Part shown: positions 26,657-35,801 of the stretch, in pieces
Layout: every line of letters starts with the position of its first letter
Numbering within the stretch: the first letter of the stretch is position 1
Assembly: GCF_013761245.1 (NCBI RefSeq)
Contig: NZ_JACDUT010000012.1
Location: forward strand, 23,425 to 87,424
Source: Thermaerobacillus caldiproteolyticus
GTDB taxonomy: Bacteria; Bacillota; Bacilli; Bacillales; Anoxybacillaceae
Direction of reading: 5' to 3'
Length of the DNA stretch: 64,000 nt
The notes under the pieces: generated by a model
Databases searched by the model: none
Seen by the model: only the letters and a program-made list of their open reading frames with translations
Told to the model about the DNA's origin: nothing
Made by a program: the position numbers and the translations under genes

Positions 26657-27582
26657 ACAAACAGTGGATAGCAGATGTAAGCCTTCTTGCTGTGACATTC
26701 GTTTGGGGAGCCACATTCGTTGTTGTTCAAAACGCCATTTCATTTCTTGAACCGCTCTCATTTAATGCGGTACGCTTTTGGCTAGCCGGTTTGTTTTTGT
26801 TATTGTGGCTTTTGTTGTTTTACCGCTCACTTCTTACACAATGGAGCTCCTCTCTTTTGCGTGCCGGGGGATGGATGGGGCTTTGGCTATTTAGCGGTTA
26901 CGCGTTTCAAACGATTGGGCTTCTGTATACAACATCATCAAAAACCGCGTTTATTACCGGTCTTAGCGTTGTGTTAGTGCCGCTATTTTCATTTCTTTTT
27001 TTAAAACAAAAACCGACGGCTAACGCTGTGTTTGGCGCACTTATCGCGACGGCCGGCTTATATTTTTTAACAATGAATGGCGGCGAATGGTCGATGAATC
27101 GCGGCGATGTGTTTGTGTTCTTTTGCGCGATTTCATTTGCCATGCACATCATTGTGACCGGAAAGTATTCATCGCGTTACCCGACGCTGTTGCTGACGGT
27201 GATACAAATTTTTACCGTTGCCATCATGTGTTCCGTGTTTGCATTCTTGTTTGAAGATGGAACACAAATGTGGAACGTGGCGGTTTTGCGGCAACAAGAA
27301 GTATGGACGGCGTTAATGATTACCTCTTTGCTAGCAACAGCGCTTGCGTTTTTGATTCAAACCAAATTCCAAAAATACACGACAGCTGCACGCGTCGCGC
27401 TTATTTTTGCGATGGAGCCGGTATTTGCTGCGATCACTGCATACATATGGGCTGGAGAACGACTTTCGCCCGCTGGCATCATCGGTTGTATCGGCATTTT
27501 ATCCGGCATGATTTTGCCAGAGTTTCGGTTTTCATTGTCTTTTGGAAAACGGTTATCAACAAAGCGGCACCTGACACGATAA
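26653..27582 (+). CDS. EamA/DMT-family permease
   Basis: A 309-aa inner-membrane protein with ten hydrophobic helices forming two EamA repeats. The first repeat has the typical V-T-F-V-W-G-A-T-F-V-V opening and P-L-S-F-N-A-V-R-F-W near helix 2; the second repeat ends with M-E-P-V-F-A-A-I and a G-x2-G-x-I-L-S-G-M-I-L helix. Substrate is unknown; many relatives export amino acids or metabolites. It starts at TTG 26653, one base before the ypdQ TGA, behind GGGGAGAG. Confidence 0.85.
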   Translation: MNKQWIADVSLLAVTFVWGATFVVVQNAISFLEPLSFNAVRFWLAGLFLLLWLLLFYRSLLTQWSSSLLRAGGWMGLWLFSGYAFQTIGLLYTTSSKTAFITGLSVVLVPLFSFLFLKQKPTANAVFGALIATAGLYFLTMNGGEWSMNRGDVFVFFCAISFAMHIIVTGKYSSRYPTLLLTVIQIFTVAIMCSVFAFLFEDGTQMWNVAVLRQQEVWTALMITSLLATALAFLIQTKFQKYTTAARVALIFAMEPVFAAITAYIWAGERLSPAGIIGCIGILSGMILPEFRFSLSFGKRLSTKRHLTR

Positions 27583-27613
27583 AATCCTCGAAGCAATTAG
27601 CCTCGAGGATTTT
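27581..27613. terminator. Terminator after EamA gene
   Basis: An exact 11-bp stem (AAAATCCTCGA) with 11-base loop; A-run and T-run flanks let it serve the convergent 91-aa gene too. Confidence 0.85.
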
Positions 27614-27888
27614 TAACGGCCCACAAATCCTTTTTCTTTCATAAACATTAGGACCTGCTCGCGTGTGATTGTTTGTCGCTGGGTTAGCTCTTCAAGTAAT
27701 GATAAGTAAAAACTTCCGTCAAAGTGCTTTTGAATTTTTAACGTCCACTCTAACGCCATAATCGTTAGCCAATCGTTTGCCCCCGTATACTGTTGGCCAA
27801 AGCGAATAAAATTGCGTGCATCCTCGCCTAAGCGAAATCCTTTGCTCGCTAAAAAATCGAAATATTGTTCTACCGTCTGCTTTCCCAT
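27613..27888 (-). CDS. Unknown 91-aa protein
   Basis: A small cytosolic helical protein. It contains F-L-A-S-K-G-F-R-L-G-E-D-A-R-N-F-I-x-F-G-Q-Q-Y and later K-H-F-D-G-S-F-Y-x-S-L-L-E, motifs that look conserved, but I cannot name the family with certainty. The start is ATG 27888 (M-G-K-Q-T-V), behind GAGAGGGAG; a longer in-frame start at 27921 lacks a ribosome site. No partner genes suggest a role. Confidence 0.65.
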   Translation of the reverse strand: MGKQTVEQYFDFLASKGFRLGEDARNFIRFGQQYTGANDWLTIMALEWTLKIQKHFDGSFYLSLLEELTQRQTITREQVLMFMKEKGFVGR

Positions 27889-27954
27889 ACTCCCTCTCCT
27901 GAATGAGATCTTCGCTACCATCTTAACGCATTTTTAACGCTATGGCTAGCCATT

Positions 27955-28390
27955 TTTTGCATGTACATAAGTAAGAAAGCGCTCCTGTCTTCATCCCTAG
28001 TAAACCCCCGCCAATGACTTTGATCGGCTGATGACCAAGACACTCACGAATCCGTTTTTTTTGTCTCTCGTACACCATTTGTTTCGGATCATTTTCCAAT
28101 CATTTAGTCTCTTCGGCTAAATCCATGTTTAGGTGAATCGCCAGCTCTCCAGCCTGTCTGCGCACTCCTTGCGCACATATATCACAATGAAGCCAAATAA
28201 AGCGGCTAATGCGAATCAATGGTAAGACAATAAAGGTTGCAAGTGAAGTAGCTCCTGCAGAATGGGAGCTCGGCATTCCTCCGTTTCAAAAAAGTGATCA
28301 TTGCTAACGTCCCCGTCTCACATTTCTTTGACGAGATTTTTTTAAGCTGTGCAAGCGCGATTGTCCATAATGCTGTTTTTAAGCCCGGTT
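27955..28390 (-). pseudogene. Decayed divergent-PAP2 (YuiD/DUF212-like) gene
   Basis: Minus-strand fragments in different frames preserve the order of a DUF212 membrane phosphatase-like protein. They are W-T-I-A-L-A-Q-L-K near 28360, G-G-M-P-S-S-H-S-A near 28270, V-R-R-Q-A-G-E-L-A-I-H-L-N around 28130-28170 and L-G-H-Q-P-I-K-V-I-G-G-G-L-L-G around 27990-28050. Stops and shifts separate the pieces, and the normal W-x4-F spacing is lost. Intact members are small polytopic proteins; function is poorly known. Confidence 0.7.
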
Positions 28391-28624
28391 CATGCCTCCT
28401 TCTCCTTTCTCAAACGGTCATTTAATCAGTGTCTAACTTCAACGGCTGCCTCCTCTTTTTCTTATTGTTTAGCTTCAGACACCATCAACTCGCGCCTCTT
28501 CGGTGCCGCTGCGGCAGGCGACAGTCTCCGCAAAAGTCCTCGATAAGCAGGGGTCTTTCGCTGTTCTTGTGATGTAAACATATTTTTTCACAAAAAGGCA
28601 ACACTATCCTCGGAGGTGAGTGCG
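28391..28624. other. Intergenic DNA with GC-rich segment
   Basis: A GC-rich stretch (28490-28550) with short inverted repeats sits in otherwise AT-rich DNA. It resembles an intergenic repeat but I found no second copy in the window. Confidence 0.35.
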
Positions 28625-28762
28625 ATGGCGAAAAATGGCGGCAAAAATCGTGGAACAAAAGCACCCGGTGTGAATCCACAAGGATTCGGGCAAGATGCGA
28701 CCTTTACTCCCGATCCGAAAAGCGAACTCGAAAATGCAGCGAAAAAAAGTAATACAAAATAA
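28625..28762 (+). CDS. sspL: Small acid-soluble spore protein L
   Basis: A 45-aa peptide: basic, Gly/Asn-rich N-terminus, A-P-G-V-N-P-Q-G-F middle and D-P-K-S-E-L-E-N-A-A-K-K-S-N-T-K end, matching SspL. These minor spore proteins accumulate in the core of the forespore under sigma-G control. GGAGGTGA precedes the ATG. It follows the ypdQ block as in B. subtilis. Confidence 0.9.
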   Translation: MAKNGGKNRGTKAPGVNPQGFGQDATFTPDPKSELENAAKKSNTK

Positions 28763-28794
28763 GATCAATTAGGCAATATGCATAAACTTTAACA

Positions 28795-28833
28795 ATCAAA
28801 CAAGCAGGCAAATAAATTGCCTGCTTGTTTGAT
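28795..28833. terminator. Bidirectional terminator between sspL and citB
   Basis: An exact 17-bp stem (ATCAAACAAGCAGGCAA) with a 5-base loop, positioned between two convergent genes. Confidence 0.88.
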
Positions 28834-28846
28834 TTCTGTTTCTCTA

Positions 28847-31558
28847 TTATTTTTTCAATTTTTCCCGCAATACCATTTGCAAAATACCGCCGTGGCGATA
28901 GTAGTCGATTTCGACTTCGCTGTCGAAACGAACTAATACTTCGAACTCTTTCGTTTCTCCTGTTTCTGGATTTGTAGCGGTTACTTTTACATAATCGCGC
29001 GGTTTGACGTTTTCGTCAATGTGCACTTCGAACACTTCTTTTCCTGTTAATCCTAATGTTTCTGCATTTTCCCCTTCTTTAAATTGAAGCGGCAATACAC
29101 CCATTAGGACAAGGTTCGAGCGGTGAATACGCTCAAAGCTTTCGGCAATGACGGTCTTAATTCCTAATAAGAATGTACCTTTTGCTGCCCAGTCGCGGGA
29201 GCTTCCCATTCCATAGTCTTTACCAGCGATAACCACAAGACCTGTGCCGTCTTGTTTGTATTTCATGCACGCATCGTAAATGGACATCACTTCGCCTGTC
29301 GGCCAGTACGTTGTGTAACCGCCTTCTGTTCCTGGCGCAATTTGGTTGCGAATGCGAATGTTCGCAAACGTACCGCGCATCATGACCTCATGATTGCCGC
29401 GGCGAGATCCGTATGAGTTGAAATCTTTTGGATCGACGCCTTTTGATATGAGGTACTGACCAGCTGGTGTATTTTTGCCGATCGAGCCGGCTGGTGAAAT
29501 ATGGTCAGTTGTGACGGAATCACCGAATTTTCCAACAACTCGCAAGCCTGTAAGCGGCTGTACTTCGCGAACGTCTGGAGATAGTCCTTCAAAGAACGGC
29601 GGATTTTGAATGTATGTGGAATCCTCGTCCCATTGATAAAGCGGCTCATCCGTTGTTTCGATCGCATTCCAGCGCTGATTGTCATCGAACACGCGCTCAT
29701 ATTCTTTGCGGAACAGTTCTGGTGTTACCGTTTGTTTGACGACTTCTTTGACTTCTTCCATGGATGGCCAAATGTCATTAAAGTACACATCATTGCCATC
29801 TTTATCTTTGCCGATTGGCTCATTTAATAAGTCAATATCCACCGTACCGGCTAGGGCATACGCCACAACAAGCGGCGGTGAAGCAAGATAGTTCCCTTTT
29901 ACAAGCGGATGAATGCGACCTTCGAAGTTGCGGTTACCAGAAAGCACACTTGTAACAAGCAAATCGTTTTCCGCAATCGCTTTTTCTAGTTCAGGAGCTA
30001 ACGGTCCTGAGTTACCAATACATGTCGTACATCCATAACCGACAATGTTAAAACCGATTTGCTCTAGGTATGGAAGCAAGCCGGAGTCTTTTAAGTAGCC
30101 AGTAACTACTTTAGAACCCGGTGCGAGTGATGTTTTTACGTATTTTGGAACTTGTAATCCTTTTTCTACGGCTTTTTTCGCCACTAAACCAGCACCGATT
30201 AATACATATGGATTTGAAGTATTGGTACAGCTTGTGATCGCCGCGATGGCAATTGCTCCTGTTTTCATCGTCACTTCTTCGCCATTCAAAGTGACCGTGA
30301 TTTGTTTATCAAGATCCGCTTCTGTTAATCCGAAGCCTTGGTTTCCTTGCGGCGCTTTCACCGCTTCACGGAATGCCTCTTTCATTTTGGAAAGCGGAAT
30401 CAAATCTTGTGGACGTTTCGGACCAGAAAGGTTTGCTTCGATTTCAGAAAGATTGATTTCTACCACATCAGTGAAAATAGGTTCTTCCGCATCTGGCGTA
30501 TAGAATAAGCCGTTTGCTTTACAATATGCTTCAACGACTTGAACATGATGCTCATCGCGACCTGTTAAACGTAAATATTCAAGCGCTTCTTCATCCACCG
30601 GGAAGAAACCACATGTTGCTCCATATTCTGGCGCCATGTTCGCGATAGTCGCACGGTCAGCAAGCGGCAATGTCGCTACACCTGGCCCAAAGAATTCAAC
30701 GAACTTGCCCACAACGCCTTTTTTGCGAAGAACTTGCGTAACTTTTAAGGCAAGGTCCGTTGCGGTTGTACCGTTTGGCAATTTTCCGGTTAAACGTACA
30801 CCAATTACCTCTGGTACTGGGAAGTAAGAAGGCTGTCCAAGCATTCCTGCTTCCGCTTCAATTCCGCCGACTCCCCAGCCAAGAACGCCAAGACCGTTAA
30901 TCATCGTCGTATGAGAGTCCGTACCGACTAATGTATCCGGGAACGCTTCATATTCGCCGTTTTCCCCTTCAATGGTATGAACAACATTGGCTAAATATTC
31001 GAGGTTTACTTGGTGAACAATTCCCGTCGCTGGAGGAACAGCACGATAGTTGTTGAACGCTTTTTGTGCCCATTTTAAAAACTTATAGCGCTCTGCGTTG
31101 CGCTCAAACTCTAGGTTCATGTTGTACTCAAGCGCATCATCCGTTCCAGCTTTATCGACTTGCACAGAGTGGTCAATAACAAGGTCAACCGGAATTTCCG
31201 GATTGATCTCATATGGGTCACCACCTATATCTGCCATCGCTTTGCGCATCGACGCTAAGTCAACGACAGCTGGTACGCCTGTAAAGTCTTGCAAGATGAC
31301 GCGTGATGGCTTAAACGGCACATCGATGTCTTTGAGTTCAGACGTTCCCCATTTTGCTAGGTTTTCTACATGCTCTTTCGTAATGACACGCCCGTCTACT
31401 TGTCGAAGTACTGATTCTAATAGCACTTTAATGGAATACGGTAAACGGGAGACGTTGCCGATCCCTGCTTCTTCAAGCGCTTGCAAACGGTAGTAATTAT
31501 ACTTTTTACCGCTTACTTCAAATGAAGAACGGGCTTGAAATACGTCTTGTTTTGCCAT
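28847..31558 (-). CDS. citB: Aconitate hydratase
   Basis: A 903-aa aconitase A/IRP1-type enzyme that isomerises citrate to isocitrate in the TCA cycle. The three 4Fe-4S ligands are in T-S-C-T-N-T-S-N-P (Cys about 444) and [12 protein letters not shown] (Cys about 507 and 510). Substrate and swivel-domain motifs such as V-G-T-D-S-H-T-T-M and [10 protein letters not shown] are intact. The start is taken at M-A-K-Q-D-V, with GAGGGGG upstream; seven extra codons to 31579 precede that site. In B. subtilis the apo-enzyme also binds RNA. A perfect leader hairpin lies upstream. The neighbours sspO-sspP-cotM are the same as in B. subtilis. Confidence 0.96.
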   Translation of the reverse strand: MAKQDVFQARSSFEVSGKKYNYYRLQALEEAGIGNVSRLPYSIKVLLESVLRQVDGRVITKEHVENLAKWGTSELKDIDVPFKPSRVILQDFTGVPAVVDLASMRKAMADIGGDPYEINPEIPVDLVIDHSVQVDKAGTDDALEYNMNLEFERNAERYKFLKWAQKAFNNYRAVPPATGIVHQVNLEYLANVVHTIEGENGEYEAFPDTLVGTDSHTTMINGLGVLGWGVGGIEAEAGMLGQPSYFPVPEVIGVRLTGKLPNGTTATDLALKVTQVLRKKGVVGKFVEFFGPGVATLPLADRATIANMAPEYGATCGFFPVDEEALEYLRLTGRDEHHVQVVEAYCKANGLFYTPDAEEPIFTDVVEINLSEIEANLSGPKRPQDLIPLSKMKEAFREAVKAPQGNQGFGLTEADLDKQITVTLNGEEVTMKTGAIAIAAITSCTNTSNPYVLIGAGLVAKKAVEKGLQVPKYVKTSLAPGSKVVTGYLKDSGLLPYLEQIGFNIVGYGCTTCIGNSGPLAPELEKAIAENDLLVTSVLSGNRNFEGRIHPLVKGNYLASPPLVVAYALAGTVDIDLLNEPIGKDKDGNDVYFNDIWPSMEEVKEVVKQTVTPELFRKEYERVFDDNQRWNAIETTDEPLYQWDEDSTYIQNPPFFEGLSPDVREVQPLTGLRVVGKFGDSVTTDHISPAGSIGKNTPAGQYLISKGVDPKDFNSYGSRRGNHEVMMRGTFANIRIRNQIAPGTEGGYTTYWPTGEVMSIYDACMKYKQDGTGLVVIAGKDYGMGSSRDWAAKGTFLLGIKTVIAESFERIHRSNLVLMGVLPLQFKEGENAETLGLTGKEVFEVHIDENVKPRDYVKVTATNPETGETKEFEVLVRFDSEVEIDYYRHGGILQMVLREKLKK

Positions 31559-31586
31559 ATGTATTACCCCCTCATACAATACTATA

Positions 31587-31617
31587 CTATTTTTTCGAGC
31601 GAAAGTCGAAAAAATAG
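31587..31617 (-). promoter_or_regulatory. Perfect hairpin in the citB leader
   Basis: On the minus strand CTATTTTTTCGA pairs exactly with TCGAAAAAATAG around a 7-base loop, about 30 bases before the citB start. No T-run follows, so it is not a standard terminator. It might affect mRNA stability or translation, or serve as a protein-binding site. Confidence 0.5.
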
Positions 31618-31762
31618 AATGAATTCTCCCAAAACCCGCAAAATTGTTACGCTTTTATCTTATTATAAGGGGCCATGCATTGTAAATAATAAATCCGCTC
31701 TTTCTTTTGATAAAAGAATAAATTCCCCTTCCCGTCACAAACTAGTAGCGGAGGTGAAGAGA

Positions 31763-31912
31763 ATGGCAAAACGTAAGGCCAATCATGTCATTCCAGGGAT
31801 GAATGCCGCAAGTGCGCAAGGGATGGGAGCAGGCTACAATGAGGAGCTGGCAAATGAACCGTTAACAGAGGAACAGCGCCAAAATAATAAAAAAAGAAAA
31901 AAGAATCAATAA
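31763..31912 (+). CDS. sspO: Small acid-soluble spore protein O
   Basis: A 49-aa basic peptide with [18 protein letters not shown] near the start and a lysine-rich tail, the pattern of SspO (formerly CotK). GGAGGTGAAGAG sits before ATG 31763; the longer upstream frame is without a ribosome site. It is divergent from citB as in B. subtilis. A dispersed repeat follows its stop. Confidence 0.9.
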   Translation: MAKRKANHVIPGMNAASAQGMGAGYNEELANEPLTEEQRQNNKKRKKNQ

Positions 31913-31929
31913 TACTTTTGTCATCTAGC

Positions 31930-32190
31930 ATAAGAAAAGCGCCCTATTTCGTCTAAAAACTGCCACGTTCTATAGGCAAACAGCGAAATGCCGTCATCCT
32001 CACTCCCGAGATGGGCAAATGCCCTTTACTTGCACTTCGAGGGAGAAGGTTATTGATGCCAGAACGGCTTAAAGCATCACTTTTCAGATCATGCTTTAAG
32101 CAAATTCTGCATGGATGTCTATTCAAAAATCAAACTAGTTGGCCGCCGAGCTAGTCAAAACGACCGAAGAAATTTCCAGAAAGCGTTGCG
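31930..32190. repeat. Dispersed intergenic repeat, copy 2
   Basis: After sspO, AAGAAAAGCGCCCTATTTC begins a stretch that reaches CACTCCCGAG and ATGGGCAAATG (32011-32021). It shares order and spacing with copy 3 after lexA more closely than with copy 1. No reading frame is convincing. Confidence 0.55.
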
Positions 32191-32230
32191 GGCCAGTCCA
32201 GACAGCGGTTCAAACTTTATACTTCTTATT

Positions 32231-32273
32231 AACAATAAGGGAATGTCTCTAAACAGGACATTCCCTTATTGTT
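32231..32273. terminator. Terminator of the 86-aa gene
   Basis: An exact 17-bp stem (AACAATAAGGGAATGTC) with 9-base loop that begins at the stop codon of the minus-strand gene; it can also act on the plus strand. Confidence 0.85.
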
Positions 32274-32532
32274 ATTCTATTTCATTCACTTCATCAACGA
32301 TCGCTTGTAAATCGCTACGAAATTGTTCGAGTTGAGCACGTTGCTTTTCGGAGGCGACTTCAAGAGCATTGTTAATTTGTTCGAACGCTTCATTCACTTC
32401 TTGTTTTAAATGTTTCAACTGACTTCCATAGTCAGCACGGTCACGTACTAAATGATCGTACCATTCTTTTGCTTCCATCGTCCCTTGCTGCGCTGCTTGA
32501 AACGCCTGTTGTTTGTCTTTATGATACGGCAT
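32272..32532 (-). CDS. Unknown coiled-coil protein in the spore-gene cluster
   Basis: An 86-aa, highly charged, fully helical protein. Residues 1-35 include W-Y-D-H-L-V-R-D and residues 40-86 form a clear heptad coiled coil. I do not recognise the family; it is not the spore protein Tlp. It lies on the opposite strand between sspO and sspP, which are adjacent in B. subtilis. Codon use is native-looking. A spore function is a guess from location only. Confidence 0.6.
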
Positions 32533-32655
32533 GTCTGTTCACTCCTTCGCAAGTTGCATTCCGCATTTATTATCGTTTCAAATGCGGCACAAATTATACC
32601 GCGAATAAACAGAGAAAATGCTGTTATCCTAATGAATAGAAGGAGGAAGATCAAA

Positions 32656-32802
32656 ATGACGAATAAAAATACAAGTACAGATATGCGAAAAAATGCACCA
32701 AAAGGTGATAATCCCGGCCAACCAGAGCCTTTAAGCGGATCAAAAAAAGTGAAAAACCGCAACCATACGCGTCAAAAGCATAATTCCAGTCACGATATGT
32801 AA
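32656..32802 (+). CDS. sspP: Small acid-soluble spore protein P
   Basis: A 48-aa peptide with [22 protein letters not shown], the SspP (formerly CotL) pattern. The AGGAGGA site is strong. It lies just upstream of cotM, as in B. subtilis. Confidence 0.9.
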
Positions 32803-32849
32803 TGGAAGATTTTTTCTACAACTCCCGCCGCGAGCGCTTTCAAATGCGA

Positions 32850-32858
32850 TGCATATGA
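32850..32858 (+). promoter_or_regulatory. Possible sigma-K -10 element for cotM
   Basis: CATATGATA fits the sigma-K -10 pattern CATANNNTA about 48 bases before the cotM start, the right position for a mother-cell coat gene. The -35 AC is not obvious. Confidence 0.4.
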
Positions 32859-32905
32859 TAGAAAATAGCCATTCTATCGGTGAATGCGGAGGGAGTTGTT
32901 ATAGA

Positions 32906-33283
32906 GTGGGAAACGATAAAAAGTCTGAATTGGAACAATGGCTTGAGGCATTATGTAGCGATCCATTTTCCAGCATTTTAGACGAGACGGTATTTCGTGT
33001 CGATGTATTTGAAACGGAAACCGAATATATCGTAGAGTCAGAGCTTATCAACTGTACAAAAGAGCAAATATTCGTCACATGTGAAAACGATGCTTTAATT
33101 ATTCAAGTACACGAAAACGAAAACATTAATAAACAACGGGTCGTTCATTTGCCGTTCCCTCTTCTGAATAAAAACATTCGTGCTTATTTTACATCGCCTA
33201 TTTTGGAAATTCACATCAGCAAAGAAATAAGCGCGAATCATCCCAATCGTTATATGATCACTATTCATGAAATAGATTTGTAA
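32906..33283 (+). CDS. cotM: Spore coat protein, Hsp20-like
   Basis: A 125-aa protein related to alpha-crystallin small heat-shock proteins. It has a D-V-F-E-T-E-T-E-Y-I-V-E-S-E-L beta-strand pair, a long sheet region and P-x-L-x-I-x-I near the end. It is expected in the outer coat. The start is GTG 32906, behind GGAGGGAG; an upstream in-frame ATG lies before that site and is rejected. Context with sspP-sspO-citB matches B. subtilis. Confidence 0.82.
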   Translation: MGNDKKSELEQWLEALCSDPFSSILDETVFRVDVFETETEYIVESELINCTKEQIFVTCENDALIIQVHENENINKQRVVHLPFPLLNKNIRAYFTSPILEIHISKEISANHPNRYMITIHEIDL

Positions 33284-33309
33284 AGCTCTTCGAAATAAGA
33301 GCTTTTGTT
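33282..33309 (+). terminator. Terminator after cotM
   Basis: A 9-bp stem (AAAGCTCTT) and 6-base loop followed by TGTTT. Confidence 0.75.
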
Positions 33310-33335
33310 TACATAATATTTTTATGGTGTAAAAA

Positions 33336-33360
33336 TTGCTCTGCCGTTTCGGCAGAGCAA
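33336..33360 (-). terminator. Terminator of the beta-glucoside PTS operon
   Basis: An exact 11-bp stem (TTGCTCTGCCG) with a 3-base loop; on the minus strand it is followed by TTTTTAC. It lies 25 bases past the stop of the GH4 gene. Confidence 0.85.
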
Positions 33361-33384
33361 TTGAATGTTACGAGGTTTTCACCC

Positions 33385-34704
33385 TTAAAAAAACTGCGGT
33401 AAATACTCTTTATGAGCTTCTAACATTTCATCTAAAATTTGTTTAGCAATCGTATCTGATGGAACAAGAGGGTTAATCGTCATCGCCACAAGAGCGGTAT
33501 TATAGTCACCTGTTACAGCTGCCTCCGCAGCGACTCGTTCAAATGACTTAATTTGCTGAACAAGTCCTCTTACTGCGACTGGAAGATCACCAACCGCAAT
33601 CGGTTTTGGACCTTCTTTTGTAATCACACAATTCACTTCAACAGCTGATTCGTTCGGAATACTGGCAATCGCTCCATTATTTTGCGTATTCACTGGCTGA
33701 ATATCGCGCTTATCATTGTAAATCGAGGTAATGAGGCTGCATGCAGCATCGCTATAATAAGCACCTCCCCGCTTCTCAAGTTGCGGCGGTTTGATATCAA
33801 GATTCGGATCTTTGTACAGCTCAAATAGCTCGTCTTCTAGCTTTTTTACGACTTCCGCACGCGTGCCAACCGTTTTTGCTGCTTCCATTTCTTCAGCGAG
33901 CATTTTGCTCGTTTGGAAATAGTAGCGATGATACGGGCACGGAAGAATTTTTAATCCCTTTAAAAAACCGGGTTCCCAACCGAGATCGACGATATTTCGC
34001 ATCGTGATCCCAGACGCTTCACCGCTTGTTAATCGATCAATCAATTCCTCTGTCATATTGTTACCGTCTACATAGATATTTACCCCAAATACCATATGGT
34101 TAAGCCCGGCAAAATCAATATGCACACGACGAGCATCAACACCAAGCAGTTTGGCGACTCCCATGCGCATCCCGATTGGCACATTACATAAACCGACGAC
34201 TTTTTTATAGTTGCCGTAACGCAGTACCGCTTCTGTCACCATTCCTGCTGGGTTCGTGAAATTGATGAGCCATGCGTCTGGACAAAGCTCTTTCATATCC
34301 TTAATAATGTCAAGAATGACTGGAATCGTTCGTAACCCTTTAAACAATCCGCCCGGTCCGTTTGTTTCTTGACCAATAACGCCATATTTTAATGGAATTT
34401 TTTCGTCTTTCATGCGCGCCTCAAGGCGACCGACGCGAAATTGGGTCGTGACAAAATCTGCTCCTTCTAGTGCTTTGCGTCGATCAAGCGTCAAACGAAT
34501 GTCCATCGGCACGCCTGCTTTTTTGACCATTCGTTTCGCTAGTTCGCCGACAATGTTTAGTTTTTCCTCTCCCTCTGGAATGTCAACGAGCCATAACTCA
34601 CGGACGGGAAGCTCATCATACCGTTTGATAAATCCCTCAACTAATTCAGGTGTATAGCTAGACCCTCCGCCGATGGTGACAATTTTCAATCCTTGTATGC
34701 TCAT
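33385..34704 (-). CDS. licH: 6-phospho-beta-glucosidase, GH4 family
   Basis: A 439-aa NAD- and metal-dependent glycosidase that cleaves 6-phosphorylated disaccharides brought in by the PTS. The Rossmann motif [10 protein letters not shown] lies near the N-terminus. N-F-T-N-P-A-G, the C-N-V-P-I-G metal-binding Cys and G-L-N-H are conserved. It resembles B. subtilis LicH; the E. coli counterpart ChbF cleaves chitobiose 6-phosphate. It overlaps the IIA stop by four bases, so it is translationally coupled. Whether the substrate is cellobiose, lichenan oligomers or chitobiose depends on the neighbouring ChbG, which favours chitobiose. Confidence 0.92.
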   Translation of the reverse strand: MSIQGLKIVTIGGGSSYTPELVEGFIKRYDELPVRELWLVDIPEGEEKLNIVGELAKRMVKKAGVPMDIRLTLDRRKALEGADFVTTQFRVGRLEARMKDEKIPLKYGVIGQETNGPGGLFKGLRTIPVILDIIKDMKELCPDAWLINFTNPAGMVTEAVLRYGNYKKVVGLCNVPIGMRMGVAKLLGVDARRVHIDFAGLNHMVFGVNIYVDGNNMTEELIDRLTSGEASGITMRNIVDLGWEPGFLKGLKILPCPYHRYYFQTSKMLAEEMEAAKTVGTRAEVVKKLEDELFELYKDPNLDIKPPQLEKRGGAYYSDAACSLITSIYNDKRDIQPVNTQNNGAIASIPNESAVEVNCVITKEGPKPIAVGDLPVAVRGLVQQIKSFERVAAEAAVTGDYNTALVAMTINPLVPSDTIAKQILDEMLEAHKEYLPQFF

Positions 34705-35030
34705 ATTTTTCTTCCCCCTTTGTTTTGCAATGACTCATATAAATCAACAAACTCAGCGGCCAGCTCTTTTAGCGTGATCGCGTTCATTAAGTGATCTTGC
34801 GCGTGTATCATCAACAAAGTGACTTCTTTTCGCTTCCCATTCGCTTCGTTTTGAATGAGCGAGGTTTGGACATGGTGAGCGGCATGTAACTCTTCGCTTG
34901 CCTTTTGCAGATGGTTCCTTGCTGTTATAAAATCTCCCTTTTTGGCGGCAGCAATAGCTTCCATCGCATAACTTCTCCCGTTTCCGCCATGAAGAATGAG
35001 TTGAAATACAGTTTCTTCATAAGTTCCCAT
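34701..35030 (-). CDS. licA: PTS lactose/cellobiose IIA component
   Basis: A 109-aa helical PTS IIA protein. The phosphorylated histidine is H76 in [11 protein letters not shown], with D79 as the trimer metal ligand. It takes phosphate from HPr and passes it to IIB. It sits between the deacetylase and the GH4 gene and overlaps the latter. Confidence 0.92.
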   Translation of the reverse strand: MGTYEETVFQLILHGGNGRSYAMEAIAAAKKGDFITARNHLQKASEELHAAHHVQTSLIQNEANGKRKEVTLLMIHAQDHLMNAITLKELAAEFVDLYESLQNKGGRKI

Positions 35031-35041
35031 ATCTTTCTCCC

Positions 35042-35782
35042 CTACGTATGTTTTAATTCGCGATAAGTGATGAGTTCGATGTTTCTTTCCGAGATTGCCT
35101 GACGTACCTCTGGATCAGTTAAAATCGCTAGTTCGTTGATGCGCTCAAGACAATACGAGCTGCCTATTTGTAATGGAAGGTCAATGTAAGCAGGATGGCA
35201 CATGATTTCTGCTGTTTGCCCGTCGCCGATTTGATTGACCAATGATAAAAAATATTCCTTTGTCAAATCGTTACCGTAAAATTGATGAATAAACACATCC
35301 ACCGTCTGTAAATCAAACATATCCGTAGAAGGTACAGGCCGAGCAGGCAAATGGTGCTGCTGAGCAAGTTTTTTTACAATCGGAAATACCTTCTCGTGAG
35401 CATGAACATGATGATGGCTATCGATATGAGTCGGCGTTAGTCCAAGTGAGAAAAATTTTTCAAGCTGAGCCGTTAATTCCCTCTCAATCTCATTGATATC
35501 CGCATGAAGAAGCTGTTCATCGCGCTTACGAAATTCACCGTTTTCATTCACTAATGATGAAACATCGGAACAAACGGGTTTTCCGCATGTTAGCACAAAA
35601 TGAATTCCTACTCCTAAATCTGGATTCTCTTTTGCCAGCTGGGCGGCATGTTCCACCCCCGGCATATTCACCATCATCGTCGTAGATGTCACGACTCCAT
35701 GTTGAAATGCTTCTAAAATCCCTAAATTAACACCTTTGGAATAACCAAAGTCATCCGCGTTAATAATGCATCGAATCGACAT
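35042..35782 (-). CDS. chbG: ChbG/YdjC-type carbohydrate deacetylase
   Basis: A 246-aa deacetylase of the YdjC family. The metal-binding set N-A-D-D-F-G (residues 8-13) and [10 protein letters not shown] (about 118-127) is complete, and a C-H-P-A-Y motif follows near the C-terminus. In E. coli ChbG removes one acetyl group from diacetylchitobiose 6-phosphate so that it can induce and be hydrolysed. Its place inside this PTS operon suggests that acetylated chitobiose is a substrate. Start at 35782. Confidence 0.88.
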   Translation of the reverse strand: MSIRCIINADDFGYSKGVNLGILEAFQHGVVTSTTMMVNMPGVEHAAQLAKENPDLGVGIHFVLTCGKPVCSDVSSLVNENGEFRKRDEQLLHADINEIERELTAQLEKFFSLGLTPTHIDSHHHVHAHEKVFPIVKKLAQQHHLPARPVPSTDMFDLQTVDVFIHQFYGNDLTKEYFLSLVNQIGDGQTAEIMCHPAYIDLPLQIGSSYCLERINELAILTDPEVRQAISERNIELITYRELKHT

Positions 35783-35801
35783 CGTTCTCGCCTCACCTTT
35801 G

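Noticed and set aside
28490..28560. GC-rich block as a member of the dispersed repeat
   Set aside because: It lacks the ATGGGCAAATG core and the flanking blocks shared by the three copies.
32272..32532. Identification as spore protein Tlp
   Set aside because: Size is similar but the sequence does not follow the Tlp pattern I know; left as unknown.
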